A stretch of 64,000 nt of DNA from contig JAHREC010000062.1 in assembly GCA_020081605.1 (NCBI GenBank), positions 2,542,001 through 2,606,000 on the forward strand, written 5' to 3'. Each line of letters begins with the position of its first letter. Within the stretch, counting starts at the first letter, position 1. Below are positions 25,833-37,392 of this stretch, in pieces. The notes under the pieces were generated by a model. The model ran no database searches. It saw nothing but the letters and a program-made list of their open reading frames with translations, and was not told the DNA's origin. This stretch comes from Albifimbria verrucaria (taxonomy: Eukaryota; Ascomycota; Sordariomycetes; Hypocreales; Stachybotryaceae). Made by a program: the position numbers and the translations under genes.

Positions 25833-26363
25833 GGTGGCTGATGGACGAGTTGGGAGCTGGTGACAAGTGTCCAGTGTCCAGTGTCTAGACCAAGCGTCGT
25901 TGGGTGGAGGAGAGCCGACAACGGTGTTGACGGCTTAAAATGATAGCTACCTGGGTATCATCGCTTAAACGTCAAGGTCATGAAATGCTGTGCGTAAATT
26001 CAACTAATGATAGGTATCGATGGGGCCATATGCGTCGAGTAATCAATTAATCCATCTTGAATCCCAGAACATCATGGCCGCACCCAGCTCATTGGCACGG
26101 GCCATAAGCTACACCCTTGCTGGGCCACGAAAGCAGGAGTTCACCGCGGTGGATAGATTATCCGCTGACACGTGATTTGACGATCAGGGTCCAAGTGCCT
26201 TATGTAAGGGAGATGCAACCACTTAAGCTACACGCGACGGCAACGCGACGACGCGACGTGTCAATGTAATTAATCTTGCCCCTCCTTATTGCAAGCCTCA
26301 ACCTCCCACCTGACGCCCGAAATCCGTGAAAACAGTCAAGATTTCTGGTTGTGAGCTGTTGCA
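25833..26363. promoter_or_regulatory. Bidirectional promoter of VPS54 and MCM5
   Basis: 531 bases separate the two start codons, which point apart, so both promoters must lie here or overlap upstream exons. The half next to MCM5 holds the ACGCGAC cluster described separately. No ORF. Confidence 0.65.
26232..26257 (+). promoter_or_regulatory. Triple ACGCGAC cluster, candidate MBF site, upstream of MCM5
   Basis: ACGCGAC occurs at 26232-26238, 26243-26249 and 26251-26257, three copies in 26 bases in the same orientation, 107-132 bases before the MCM5 start. The core ACGCG is the recognition core of the G1/S factor MBF (Mbp1/Swi6 type), and MCM genes are classical MBF targets in yeasts. Three head-to-tail copies so close together are unlikely by chance. 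Binding is inferred. Confidence 0.6.
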
Positions 26364-28696
26364 ATGGATCGCCAATCTGTTTACTCGACCCACGTCTACG
26401 AGTCGAATTTTGGCGAGAATACCGACACTCGTCTGCAAGTTCAAGCCCAGCTTGAGACTTTCATCCTCGACTTTAGATTGGACAACAACTTTATTTACAG
26501 GTGAGGCTTCTTTCCCTGACCGGCACAAGGGCAACTCTGACATAAATAACAGAGACCAGCTTCGAGAAAATGCCTTGCTGAAGCGATACTTTTGCGATGT
26601 CAACATAAATGACCTGATCAGCTTCAATGAAGAGCTGGCGCATAGGTTGGCCTCTGAGCCTGCAGAGATCATACCACTTGTAAGGCTGTGCTACCGCCAA
26701 CAGGGCCATGGAAACGCAAGTCTGACCGCATCTACTCATAGTTCGAAGCTGCTCTAAGGAAATGCACGCACCGTGTTGTGTTCCCACACGAGGCCAAGGT
26801 CGATCTGCCCGATCACCAGCTGCTCCTCCACTCCGATGCCGACGATATCTCTATCCGAAACCTCGACTCCATGACCATTGCAAGGCTTGTCCGTGTGCCG
26901 GGCATTGTTATCGGTGCATCGGTCATGTCTTCAAAAGCTACTGAGCTCCACATCCAGTGCAGGAACTGTCAGCATCAACAGGCTGTCCCAGTCCTCGGAG
27001 GATTCACCGGTGTGACTCTTCCTAGACAATGCAGCCGTGTCCGTGTCCGCAATGATCCGACTCCAGCCTGTCCTATGGACCCGTACTTTGTCATGCACGA
27101 AAAGTCTCGATTCGTCGACCAGCAGATCATCAAGCTGCAGGAAGCGCCGGATCAGGTCCCTGTTGGTGAGCTGCCTCGCCATGTGCTCATCTCAGCAGAC
27201 CGGTACCTCACAAACCGAGTTGTTCCCGGCTCGAGGTGTACAGTCATGGGAATCTTTTCCATCTACCAGAACAAGGCCTCCAAGAACTCCTCCACGGGCG
27301 GTGCGGTTGCCATCCGAACGCCATACCTTAGAGCTGTTGGTATCCAGACAGACAGAGACCAGCTAGCCAAGGGAAGCTCTACATACACAGCAGAAGAGGA
27401 ACAAGAGTTCTTGGAGCTCAGCAGACGCCCGGACTTGTACAATGTGATGGCGGACTGCATTGCGCCCTCCATTTACGGAAACCGAGACATCAAGAAGGCC
27501 ATTCTCTGCCTCCTCCTGGGTGGCTCCAAGAAAATCTTGCCTGATGGTATGAAGCTGAGAGGTGATATCAACGTGTTGCTCTTGGGTGACCCTGGTACTG
27601 CAAAGTCTCAGCTGCTTAAGTTCGTGGAGAAGGTTGCTCCCATTTCCATCTACACCTCCGGAAAGGGTTCTTCTGCTGCTGGTTTGACAGCCTCCGTTCA
27701 ACGAGATCAGTCAACACGAGAGTTTTACCTTGAAGGTGGTGCGATGGTACTCGCCGACGGTGGTGTCGTTTGTATCGATGAGTTCGATAAGATGCGAGAT
27801 GAAGACCGAGTGGCCATCCACGAAGCTATGGAGCAGCAGACCATTTCTATTGCCAAGGCTGGTATCACGACCATCCTCAACGCCAGAACATCAGTCCTCG
27901 CAGCAGCCAACCCCATTTTTGGTCGCTACGACGACATGAAGACGCCAGGAGAAAATATTGATTTCCAAACCACTATCCTGTCGCGATTTGACATGATCTT
28001 TATCGTCAGAGACGATCACACTCGCGAGAAGGACGAGAAGATAGCAAAGCACGTCATGGGCATTCATATGGATGGCCGAGGTACCGACGATGTGGCCGAG
28101 TCAGAAATTCCCGTGGACAAGATGCGTAGATATCTCACATACTGCAAAACGTAAGTCCTGCCACCATTTATTATTTCCTCAGCCGGATACTGACCTTGAA
28201 CCAGGCGATGCGCTCCACGCCTCAGCCCAGAAGCTGCCGAGAAGTTGTCATCACACTTCGTCTCCATCCGTCGACAGGTTCATGCGGCAGAGATTGAAGC
28301 CAACACACGCTCCTCCATTCCCATCACAGTCCGTCAGCTGGAAGCCATCGTTCGTATCACCGAGTCGCTAGCTAAGCTGACACTGTCCCCATTGCCACCG
28401 AAGCGCACGTCGACGAGGCTATCCGCCTATTCCTGTGCTCGACAATGGATGCCGTCACTCAAGGCAGCAACCAAGGTAGCCGAGAGCTCAATGACGAGGT
28501 CAACCGCGTAGAGGCCGAGCTGAAGCGCCGGTTGCCCATCGGCTGGAGCACGAGCCTCGCCACTCTGAGACGGGAGATGGTCGAAGGCAAGGGCTACAGC
28601 GAGCAGGCCCTGAACCGGGCACTCATGGTGCTGCAGAGAAGAGATACCATCATGTTCAGAAACCAAGGTGCGCAGGTTTACAGAAATGGAGCGTAA
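26364..28696 (+). CDS. MCM5: MCM5, subunit of the replicative helicase
   Basis: Subunit of the hexameric MCM2-7 helicase, loaded on origins in G1 and activated in S phase. About 721 codons, the expected length, with introns at 26501-26552, 26680-26741 and 28151-28204. The N-terminal domain opens [14 protein letters not shown]. The zinc-binding region shows CRNC paired with Cys residues about 30 positions later. The AAA+ core has Walker A ([12 protein letters not shown]), Walker B (CIDEFDKM), sensor region ([14 protein letters not shown]) and arginine finger (LSRFDMIF). The C-terminus is a winged-helix segment ending [15 protein letters not shown] single frame break near 28393 (CCCC run, one C missing) separates the AAA+ lid from the winged helix. 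Confidence 0.97.
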
Positions 28697-29349
28697 TGAG
28701 AATCAGGGATCACGATGTCAACGATGTTCGGCTTGGGGTGTACATATAGTTTGGCGTTTAATTGGTCCGGTAGCATAGGAGAAGTGGCACTCCGCTTGAG
28801 AACAGAATAACCGCATCACGTCGGTTTTATAGTGTCGAGGAATACATACTAAGAGATTTATCTGCTGGAATATCCGTAATACATGACTCTTGTGTTTGTA
28901 CGTGTTCATCAGCCTAGAATCAGCTAGTAACTCTCTCTTTAGATGGCTATAAGCAAGATCACAATGAAAGAATGCCTTTGCTACTGGTTCCGTCACAGGA
29001 ATGTAACACTAGAAGTAAGCCGGTTGCCTATACTATGCTCAGGTGACTTATCATAGTCATAGGACACTTGAATGTTGCTGCACCATCGATATAAAGGGTA
29101 TTCGTTTTATTAACATTGCCAAATTCTTGACTATTCTACCTGAGGAAGCAAAATCAGATCCATATAATGTATTCCTTCCAAGCAGATGGAGGTCCATACC
29201 CTCCTGCTTATCAGTCCCTAAACGCCAGAGCACGAGCAATGCGTGCTGTTTGCCGGATGCTGTTCAACTCCGTGCTAAAGAATCCCATAATCTCAAGTCA
29301 CATATCCATAATCCTTTCGTGAAACGCATCTCTATCCGTCTCCAGCCAC
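28697..29349. other. Convergent 3' spacer between MCM5 and AMS2
   Basis: A/T-rich, no supported ORF. Should contain the 3' UTRs of two convergent genes. Confidence 0.55.
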
Positions 29350-32300
29350 TCATTTCTCATCCATGAGATCGGCTGAATGCTCTATATCCCACTGCGCCCA
29401 GACGCTTGCAGACGCGTTGTAATCAAAACCAAAAGCGCCCTTGGGAGGGAGCTCGGCATAACTGCGTCTGTGCTAAGAAGATTGCCAAAATCGAGGAGGC
29501 TTCCATCGTGCTCATCAAGCCCAGGCAGGCTACTCAGATCCAAATCATTATCACCGATGTCAAAGCCATTAGGCTCCGAGAGCATCTGAATGATAGTTCG
29601 GCTAATTGGGGTATCAAAGACGCTGTCAACTCCAGGCTGGTGGTTGCGGGGCTGCGTCGTGTGGAGCGTGGAGTTCTAGTCGGCGTACGCTGGAACAATG
29701 CCTGCCTAACACTGATCGGTGATGTCCGTGAGCGCGACGCACGAATCGACCGGGAGACACTCCTTGTGACAGGCCGATGATTCGGTGTAGATCGCGTTGG
29801 GGTCTTAAAGGGTCCTACTGGAGACTTGTCCTTTGGTGGTGGAGTTGAAGGGCGGATTGTTGTTGAGCTGCGAAACAAAGCATCCAGGTCATCTTGTCCA
29901 ATGGTTACATCATCCACATCTAGCATGGCAATGTTTTCCTTGTCGGCAGTCAGATCTTTCTGTTGTCGACTTTCGATTTGCATGATATTGACATGCACCT
30001 CGCTTAGGGCTTTCGGGTGCTATCCTTCTTAGGTGATGGAAAAAGCACTCGTCTTGTGCTACCAAGCTGCTCATCTAGCTCGACATCAATAGGGCTCTTA
30101 GCGGTCCCGTTGCCTCGCGAGTGCGTTGATCCGGGATTGGATTGAGGTTGTTCCACAACCTCACTTTCCTCATTGACGGATCCAAGGCGCTGCATCTGTT
30201 GACCTGACTGGTCATGGGCTGCAGACTGCATAGATGCGGACCCCATAAAATTGGGCGAGGATGGCTCTACCGGCCCAAGGGCGTCGGTAGGGAGGTATGC
30301 TTCTGAGGTAGGGTTCACTGGCGCATCGCTTTTTGTGCGAGCCTTCTTGGATCGCGAAGCTCCAGCGCCTCCCGCTCGCCTCCGTCGTTCTTGTCCAAGA
30401 CGGGATGCATCTTTATCCCAGCGATCTTGAGGACGATGAGCCTTCCATTTGGACAACCAAATGCCACAGGGGTTGCAGAGCACTAGCTCCTGCCAGGCGC
30501 TTTTATCCTCGCCCGTAGCCAAGCTCTTCTTAATAACCCGATGAAGAGTGGGATTGTCATCCTCATCTCGCCTAAGAATCTCTATTGCAGTAATTCTGCC
30601 AGGCTTCTCTGAAAAGTCAACAGTCTCTGGGGCTCCATCACACTCTTTCACCCAGATTTTGCGCCAAGTAGGTGTTTCAAGAGCTCCGCAGTTGCTGCAA
30701 AATGGAGGCATTTCACCATTGACAATAGCTTCCTCTAGTCTCTGCTTTATGGCATGCTTCTTAACGATGTTCTTATTATTTTGCTTCACAACTGGCGGCG
30801 AGGAAGGGGTGGTGGTGGCAGAGGTTCTGGCAGACTGATGTCTGCTGTCGATGTCGAGATAGGGGCAACTGGATCGCTTGCAGGTATCGGCAGGCAAAGT
30901 GGCCCAGTGGATGCGGACCGACGGAGAGCGCTTGGAACAGCGGTATTAGGGCGCTCGGCCTCGGCTCGCGTGCATTGAGACAATGAAGACGGACCAGCTG
31001 GCTCACTCGCAGGAATCGAAGGTAAAGCTAAAGGGCCAGCCGACTGCGAACGGCTCAATTGTCGAGATTGTTTCGGTCTGGGATTCGAAGCTTTGGATGG
31101 TTTCGGCTGTATCATCGGCTGTTCTTGAAAGGCCTGCACATTTGTTGGTGCTAGATCTTGAGTAGACACAACCGAGGGCTCCTTACTCGGGATTTCCTGG
31201 TTAACAGCGGCCTGAATCGGCTCGACTGTTGGTAATGGGCTTGCATTTTTCTCAGGAGCATCCGTTGTTGGAGGTGGAGTTAGCTCTTGAACGGGCGGTG
31301 ATCGTATAGTGGTTGTCTCGGTTCGTTGAACAGAGCGTGCTTCCTCTAGGGTGTTTTGCCTCAGCGGAGGCAATGGTGGTGTGTCGGCCTTTGGAGGCGC
31401 AGTAGGAATAGGGCGAGGAATGTTACAGTTGCGGATATGGACCATGTCCTGTCCATTTGGGCCAGATTGCATCTGGAAAACTTGGATTGGTACACCGGAC
31501 GAGTCTGTTGTCTCGATGGCTCGTCGAGCTGGAGGCTGAGGGGTACGGCCTCTTCTAAAGTAGGCAACGGCTCTTCTCCAAACAGATCGTTCATGTCGGC
31601 GGTGCTATAGCTAACGTCGTGGGGTAGCTGCGGTGGAGGCATAGGTGGTAGTATAGGGCTTGACGGTGGTAAACTAGATCTTGGGAAAGGCATGGTTCGC
31701 GGGACTGGGGGCGAGGAGCCAATATCTCCAGGGCTGTCTTCTGAGTATGCTGGAGTCGGTGCCAAGGATTCCGGTGAGCGGCCGTCTTCTTGGCTGGGAG
31801 ACAGTGCCGGCAAGGGATCGGGATAAGCTGGAGTGAGCTGGGGTGTGAGATCTTGGCTCATGGTCGATTGACGGCGAAGCTTGACTGGTCCTACAGAACG
31901 TCCTGGACCTGTCATCTTAGGCCCGTCGGGAACAGGAGTTGGTGCCCGAGGAACTTCTTGTAGGTGGTTCGCGTTTCTTGACTCGGGGTTCATCGCAACG
32001 GGTCGAAATGTTCTTATTGAACCAGAGGTGCTTGCCGCTACGCGAAGTGAATCGGGGCCGACTGTAAAGGTGTTGATGGTGGCCTTGTCGACCTGGGTTG
32101 TCTTCGCTCGCTTCTTAGCAGGGCCTTCTTCTCCCTCTGTTCCATCTTCATAGCCTGAGGTGTTTCCTCAGTGGGCTTCTTTCGGGGTCTACCACGGGGC
32201 GGCCGGTTGGGGGTTTGCTCTTGCGTCTGGATGGCCGGTTCGACGTGCGGCTAGATGGTCTCGATGAGGGAGCTTGAGGCAGGGATGAAGCATCAACTAC

Positions 32301-33152
32301 TGTAGGAGCTATCCTCTGGATTTCGTGTTTAGTTGTTCCTAGTTGTTGTCCAGATTCCATGGTATCAGGATAGGGAAGAAGAGGAGGATAGCCATGTTGA
32401 GATAGGGCAGGGAGGCAACTCGGGACATGGGAGCAGGTTGCCCAATTTGCGGATTTGATCGAATGAAAGAGTTCCACTCCGCGGTGCCTGTGGGTGTCAT
32501 GGCTGTTTCGGCAGGCTGTGATGGTTGCGTTGGCTGATGTAGCTGTTGCTGCGATTCTGTACTGCGTTGCTGTTCAAGACGATGAACCTTGGCAGCAGCC
32601 GTAAGTCTGAGCCGAACCTCGAGCGTTTCCTTGCTTCCACCACCAAAAACTCCAAGTAGGTTCTTCGTTACACGGCCGGTAACCAACTTCGGTTCGACGG
32701 GCATCGTATCGTTGCGGATTGACTCGATCGCCCATGACAACATGCCTTGACCCACCAATGGGGTGTCAGGTTCGGAGTAGTCGAGGGCATATATCGTGAA
32801 GTCGCCATCCTGGCCAGCGAGCTCAGGGCTGCAGTCAGTGACGGTCTGGATGCACACTTTGAGATCCACGACTCCAATCGTGTTGGTGCCATCGAGCGAA
32901 ATTGTTTGCACGTCAATGGGCCGAGGGCATCGTGCCAAGCAGTTCACCTTACCCTCCTTGTCAAAGGTGTAGTGAACCTTCACTATATGGATAGTTAGAC
33001 ATTGAACAGGCAGGTCAATGGAGGGAATGCATCATACAGCCCATATTTCGGACCTGAACACCAGATTCTTCGACGTCGTGGGTGACGGGCATTTCTTGCT
33101 GGCTGTTGCCGTGCCAGCCGCCCCTGGGAGCGATAGGCACTGGAGAAGCCAT
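29350..33152 (-). CDS. Ams2/Spt21-type GATA factor, histone-gene regulator
   Basis: Homologue of fission-yeast Ams2 and budding-yeast Spt21, which activate histone genes in S phase and support centromere chromatin and silencing. About 1250 codons. Exon 1 starts MASPVPIAPRGGWHGNSQQE; the intron at 32983-33037 joins it to the family domain (GLKVHYTFDKEGKVNCLARC, then GQDGDFTIYALDYSEPDTPL and VTKNLLGVFGGGSKETLEVR). A long Pro/Ser-rich middle follows. The zinc finger lies at about 30470-30760: CSNC, a 70-residue loop, then CNPCGIWLSKWKAHRP. The C-terminal region is basic and disordered, ending in DLMDEK. The second half of the finger is GATA-like, but the loop is far longer than the usual 17-20 residues. 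At least six one-base frame breaks. The promoter side has two ACGCGA words (33366, 33422). Confidence 0.85.
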
Positions 33153-34633
33153 GGCGGTAGCTCCTTGAAGTCAAGTATACAAGCTGGCGATGATAAACCA
33201 GGCTCGAGTTGGCCTCGGGAGCTCCGTTGGCAAAACGGGCGAGGCGACTGCCGAGGGTTCTGGCGGTGTTGAAAATTGAGGATGTGAAGGCGGAGATGAG
33301 ACTGGATCAAGTTTGCTGAAAGGTACCTTGGCATCAATTTGGGGAGGCGGGTGACTTTGGTCGTGACGCGACTTGGAGGCGCGTTCGCGATGTGGGACCT
33401 CTTTAAAACACGATCCGATGAACGCGACCGGGGAAGAGACCGGTGAGTGGCATATGCCGTGAGAAGCGATAAGAAAGCGCAATAAACGCGGAAAAAGAAT
33501 AAAGAAAAGCGCAGCAAAAACGATTGAAGCGTGAGCCTCAAGATACCCCTTCATGTCAATGTGCACAGGTGAAGAAAGGGTTCGCCGTGATGAGAACGGC
33601 GTATGTAAGTCAAGGTGTAGCTGATAAGGTACGTGCAGCAGAGAAACGGTACTTGGATGCTAAGCGCTTCTGTGGTGACGTGACGGGAGCTAAGGTAAGG
33701 TAGGCGTTTACTTAGCGCGAAAAGAAACTCACGAGCCACACGCTGAGCCACGGTGAATCTGAGTGGCCTTGGTCGGCCCTCACTTGCCCCTTTGGGTCCG
33801 ACAAATCAAGACTGAGCTGAGCTGCTGGTTGGCCCGGTTGCCAGTTATGACCGTCCTCCACTCGTTGGTTGCTTGCTATCTGTCCGCGCTCCCTCTGCCA
33901 CAAACCAAAAGATGAATGACGACTAGGAAGGTGTTCTGTCGCGTCTCGGATTGAGTACGTACTATATCCGTACGTAAGCAGGCCTCTGAAAGAGTGGGGC
34001 CAGGAGCACCCGATACTGTGTGGTGTGCAAGCTCCGGATCGTCCACCTGTTCGACTTATACACGGACTTTGGCTTAACCAACACCGGCACCCGCCCAAGG
34101 AATCTCCGGTTCGAGCAGGACCCAAAGATTGGAAAATGAGGGACAAGTCTCGGTTCAGCCGTAGGCTTTCCCCGACGCGGTGGGTTCCTCGCCCTTTTAT
34201 ATTTTCCCATGAGCGAGGTCCTACTCGATCTTTGTCCTCCCATCTCCAAGTCCCGTGACCTCGAGCTTTGGCTCCAGGCTCCCACCCTCACCCCCTCCAT
34301 CACAGTCCCTTGTGTTCTTTTACCCAATAAATGAGGCCGTAATCTGACCGAACTTGTACGACTAATTATCCCTTTTGATGGTGTTTTTTTATCACGGTCA
34401 AATGAGCTTTTTCTCTCGCCCTGTCGTCAGTCTCCACACTAGCGATAGTGCCATCTCTGCAACGCTTCGCCTATGCCAATTGCATGCAGCAGATTGACGA
34501 ACCACGTACATAGAAGAATAATTTGCTATTCTCTTCTATCAACACATGCGACGCGACGCAATCGGCGCTGCAGTCAATCTACTATACAAAATATGGGTTT
34601 AATCTTCAACCGTGTCCTCGCCCACTATTATTT
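33153..34633. other. Intergenic; upstream region of AMS2
   Basis: About 1.5 kb, no supported gene. ACGCGA words at 33366-33371 and 33422-33427 lie 210-275 bases upstream of the AMS2 start and may be MBF sites, but words of this length are expected by chance. The right part holds the 3' UTR of the hydrolase gene. Confidence 0.5.
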
Positions 34634-36211
34634 TTACAGCTTGCTAGAAGCGCCTGATTCATCCTTGAGCCACCTCGCCTTGCCATTGGCATCAACGTCC
34701 GTCTTCCTGCTGATAATTTCATTGACAACTTCCTTGATGCCCTGGCGGCCATTTCGTGAAGCGATGATGTTCTGTGCCAACTCGGCGGGAGTGAATGAGT
34801 TGTCGCGGATGACAGCCTCAATCTCGCGCTCGGTAGGCACGCCAATAAACTGGTGAGGGTATTCAGAGTAAGTGCGGTTGGTGAACAGCTCAATCGGGGC
34901 CTTGTCCTCGAACTCGAAGAACGGCGCGGTAACGTTGTCACTCGTGGCGATGGCCTCAAGCGACTCGGGCTGCCACTTAGGCGTCTCCTTGCGCACCAGC
35001 AGAGCCGTGACGCCCTCGGTGAAGTCAGGGTGCTTCATGAACTTGGACGCAATCTGGTGCTCCTTGGCGAAGGCCTCGGCAATATCCCATTTGCCACCCT
35101 GGCGCATCTGCCTAAGGGCCACGTGCACCGCGGTGGGAGATCGCTTGTGCAGCGTCTCCAACTGCTTCTGCGCCCACTCTTCCGTCTCACCCCGCTCTGC
35201 CTGCAAGGCAGCAATGATGTCGGACACGGTGTTCTTGTTGAAGCATCGGTCGATAGCCTTGCGCACCTCACCGCTCAGCTGCATGGGCTGGTCATACGGC
35301 AGGCCAGTGCAGAACTCCTCGAGGGTGCCGTTGATGGATGCGAGACGCTGGGCCAGAGGCTCGTTATCCCGGAAGCGCAGCTCCGCAAGACGAGCCTCCA
35401 AGTCTGGCAGGCTGGTAGAGTGCAGGTAGTGGGTGGCAATACCCGAGTAGAAGACGTTGGCTCCAGTAAGCCTCTCGCTAGTCAGAGCCAGGTAGGTTCC
35501 GACAGATCCGTTCATCCGCGGGAGGAAGAAAGAAGCTCCAACGTCGGGGAAGAAGCCAATAGTAGTCTCAGGCATGGCAAAGACGGTCCTCTCGGTCGCA
35601 ATCCTGAAGGGGCGTGCACGCTGAGTCCAACACCGCCGCCCATGGTGATGCCGTCCATCAAGGCAATGTAAGGCTTCTCGTATGTCGAAATGTAGTGGTC
35701 CAGCTGGTATTCAAGGGCAAAGTATTCTGCCGACTTCTTCCATCCATCCTCACTCTCCTGGTTCTGCTTGGCTAAGGCGGCGACGTCGCCGCCGGCACAG
35801 AGAGCCTTTTCGCCAGATCCCTTCAGCAGGACAATGTTGGCGATGCCAGACTTCTCCCACTCGACCAGCCTGGGAACAATCTTTCGGATCATGGAGCCAT
35901 TGAGAGAGTGGAGTTTCTTGGGTCGGTTAAGGATGATGGACCTCAGGCCGTACTGGCTCTGAAATACGACATCGTTCGGCTCGTCACCTGGCAGCTCCTT
36001 GATCTTGGTGGCTTCGGCAGATAGCTGTAATGTGAGAACAGAGATTAGTAACCGACGATGCTAGACGTGCCTTGCAGAGCAAACTCACCTGCCGGATGCC
36101 AGAGCTCAAAACCTTGGCTTGTTGAGCCATGCTGAAGCTGTTCGCGAAGCTCCGGTGGGCTGCAGCATTCGCTGCCGTGCCAGCTCGAGCGGCAAGTGTT
36201 CTAAAAGACAT
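34634..36211 (-). CDS. 3-hydroxyisobutyryl-CoA hydrolase, mitochondrial
   Basis: Crotonase-fold thioesterase that hydrolyses 3-hydroxyisobutyryl-CoA in valine breakdown, acting in the mitochondrial matrix. About 504 codons with one intron at 36025-36088. The N-terminus is Arg/Ala/Ser-rich (MSFRTLAARAGTAANAAAHR) as expected of a mitochondrial presequence. The core has GSGEKALCAGGDV, the oxyanion-hole region MDGITMGGGVGLSVHAPFRI, and the HIBCH signature FAMPETTIGFFPDVGASFFL. In yeast the orthologue Ehd3 is also a mitochondrial ribosome-associated protein. One frame break near 35613, where one C is missing from a CCCC run between HAP and FRIA. Head to head with SmD2 (381 bases between starts). 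Confidence 0.93.
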
Positions 36212-36592
36212 TAGAGAGAATCCTATACTCTCATAAGACCGACAGCCGCATCAACCAGGCGTAGGCGTCGCAAGCAATGGTGATGTGACTCTCTGGACGG
36301 CTCGGCAATGCTTTTCGGTTGTACAATTGCGACGGAAATCTTGGCCCGAGAATAAACGCCTGGTTCTCCAGGGCCTGACCAGCAAGTGGGACCAGCTGCT
36401 GCCAGCTGCGAGATTTGGCCCAGCTCAGCCTAAGGTACCTAGGTACCTGCCCGATCCCTTGCACCCCACTAGTAGCACCTCGCAGGCCAATCAGGCACGC
36501 GCTTTCGAACTTTTCGAGCTTCTGAGCTTCAGCCTTGCGTGCGTGCGCAAACCGTCCGTCTGAAGCAACATCACCAGCAGGCGATAAGGAAA
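36212..36592. promoter_or_regulatory. Bidirectional promoter of the hydrolase and SmD2
   Basis: 381 bases between divergent start codons. It contains two directly abutting AGGTACCT palindromes (36433-36440 and 36441-36448), the only tandem copy in the window. No ORF. Confidence 0.6.
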
Positions 36593-37156
36593 ATGGCGGA
36601 CGCAAATATCCAGTACGTCTAATGGCTTCAATGTCGCCCTGGCCTCGAGTGCAACTGCTAACAGCCTTCCAGGGAGCTGCTCACCAAGCCGCGCTCAGAG
36701 CTCACGTTCGTACATGCCCTACCGCCCGCGCCTGCCCGCCCCATTGCCATGCTAACCTCCTCCCGACAGTGAGTACCAGCTTGCCCAGCTGGAAGAGCAC
36801 GAGTTCTCCGCCGGCCCTCTCAGCCTCCTCCAGACCGCCGTGCGCTCGCACACCCAGGTCCTCATCTCGATTCGCAACAACCGCAAACTCCTCGCCCGCG
36901 TCAAGGCCTTCGACCGCCACTGCAACATGGTCCTGGAGAACGTCAAGGAGATGTGGACCGAGACGCCGCGGTTAGCGGATGGAAAGAAGGGAAGGCCCGT
37001 CAACAAGGACAGGTTCATCAGCAAGATGTACGTTGGGATGCTTGCCGTATTGCGCAAGCCGCGAGAACTGGCGAAACCACACGAGACAGTGCCCTGCTAA
37101 CAAGATAAAACAGGTTCTTGAGAGGTGATAGTGTTATCCTTGTGCTGCTTAGCTGA
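36593..37156 (+). CDS. SMD2: Small nuclear ribonucleoprotein Sm D2
   Basis: Core Sm-ring protein that binds the Sm site of U1, U2, U4 and U5 snRNAs in the spliceosome. Four exons, introns at 36613-36672, 36706-36769 and 37028-37113; the spliced frame is 118 codons with stop and is intact, unlike most genes here. Sm1 motif: [20 protein letters not shown] to [17 protein letters not shown]. The D2-specific loop follows ([20 protein letters not shown]), then Sm2 ([17 protein letters not shown]). The start [20 protein letters not shown] matches the family. The phases of all three introns join conserved residues exactly, so the gene model is firm. Confidence 0.97.
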
Positions 37157-37392
37157 GAAAATGCAACGACGAGCGATGGAAAGTGGTTTCTGGTTTTCGG
37201 GATGGGGCCATGCCCTCATCCTTTGGGCGAGGCTCATGCGGACTACAAAGGCGTTGAATACTTGCTGATTTGTTCAATCTGAATCCTATTCCACATGAAC
37301 CCATATCCATGAACCTGCAATCTGACAGAGTAATGAACCCGTTTCCTCGTTACTGACCCATATTCCCTTACAAATACACATGTTTCTTAGAC

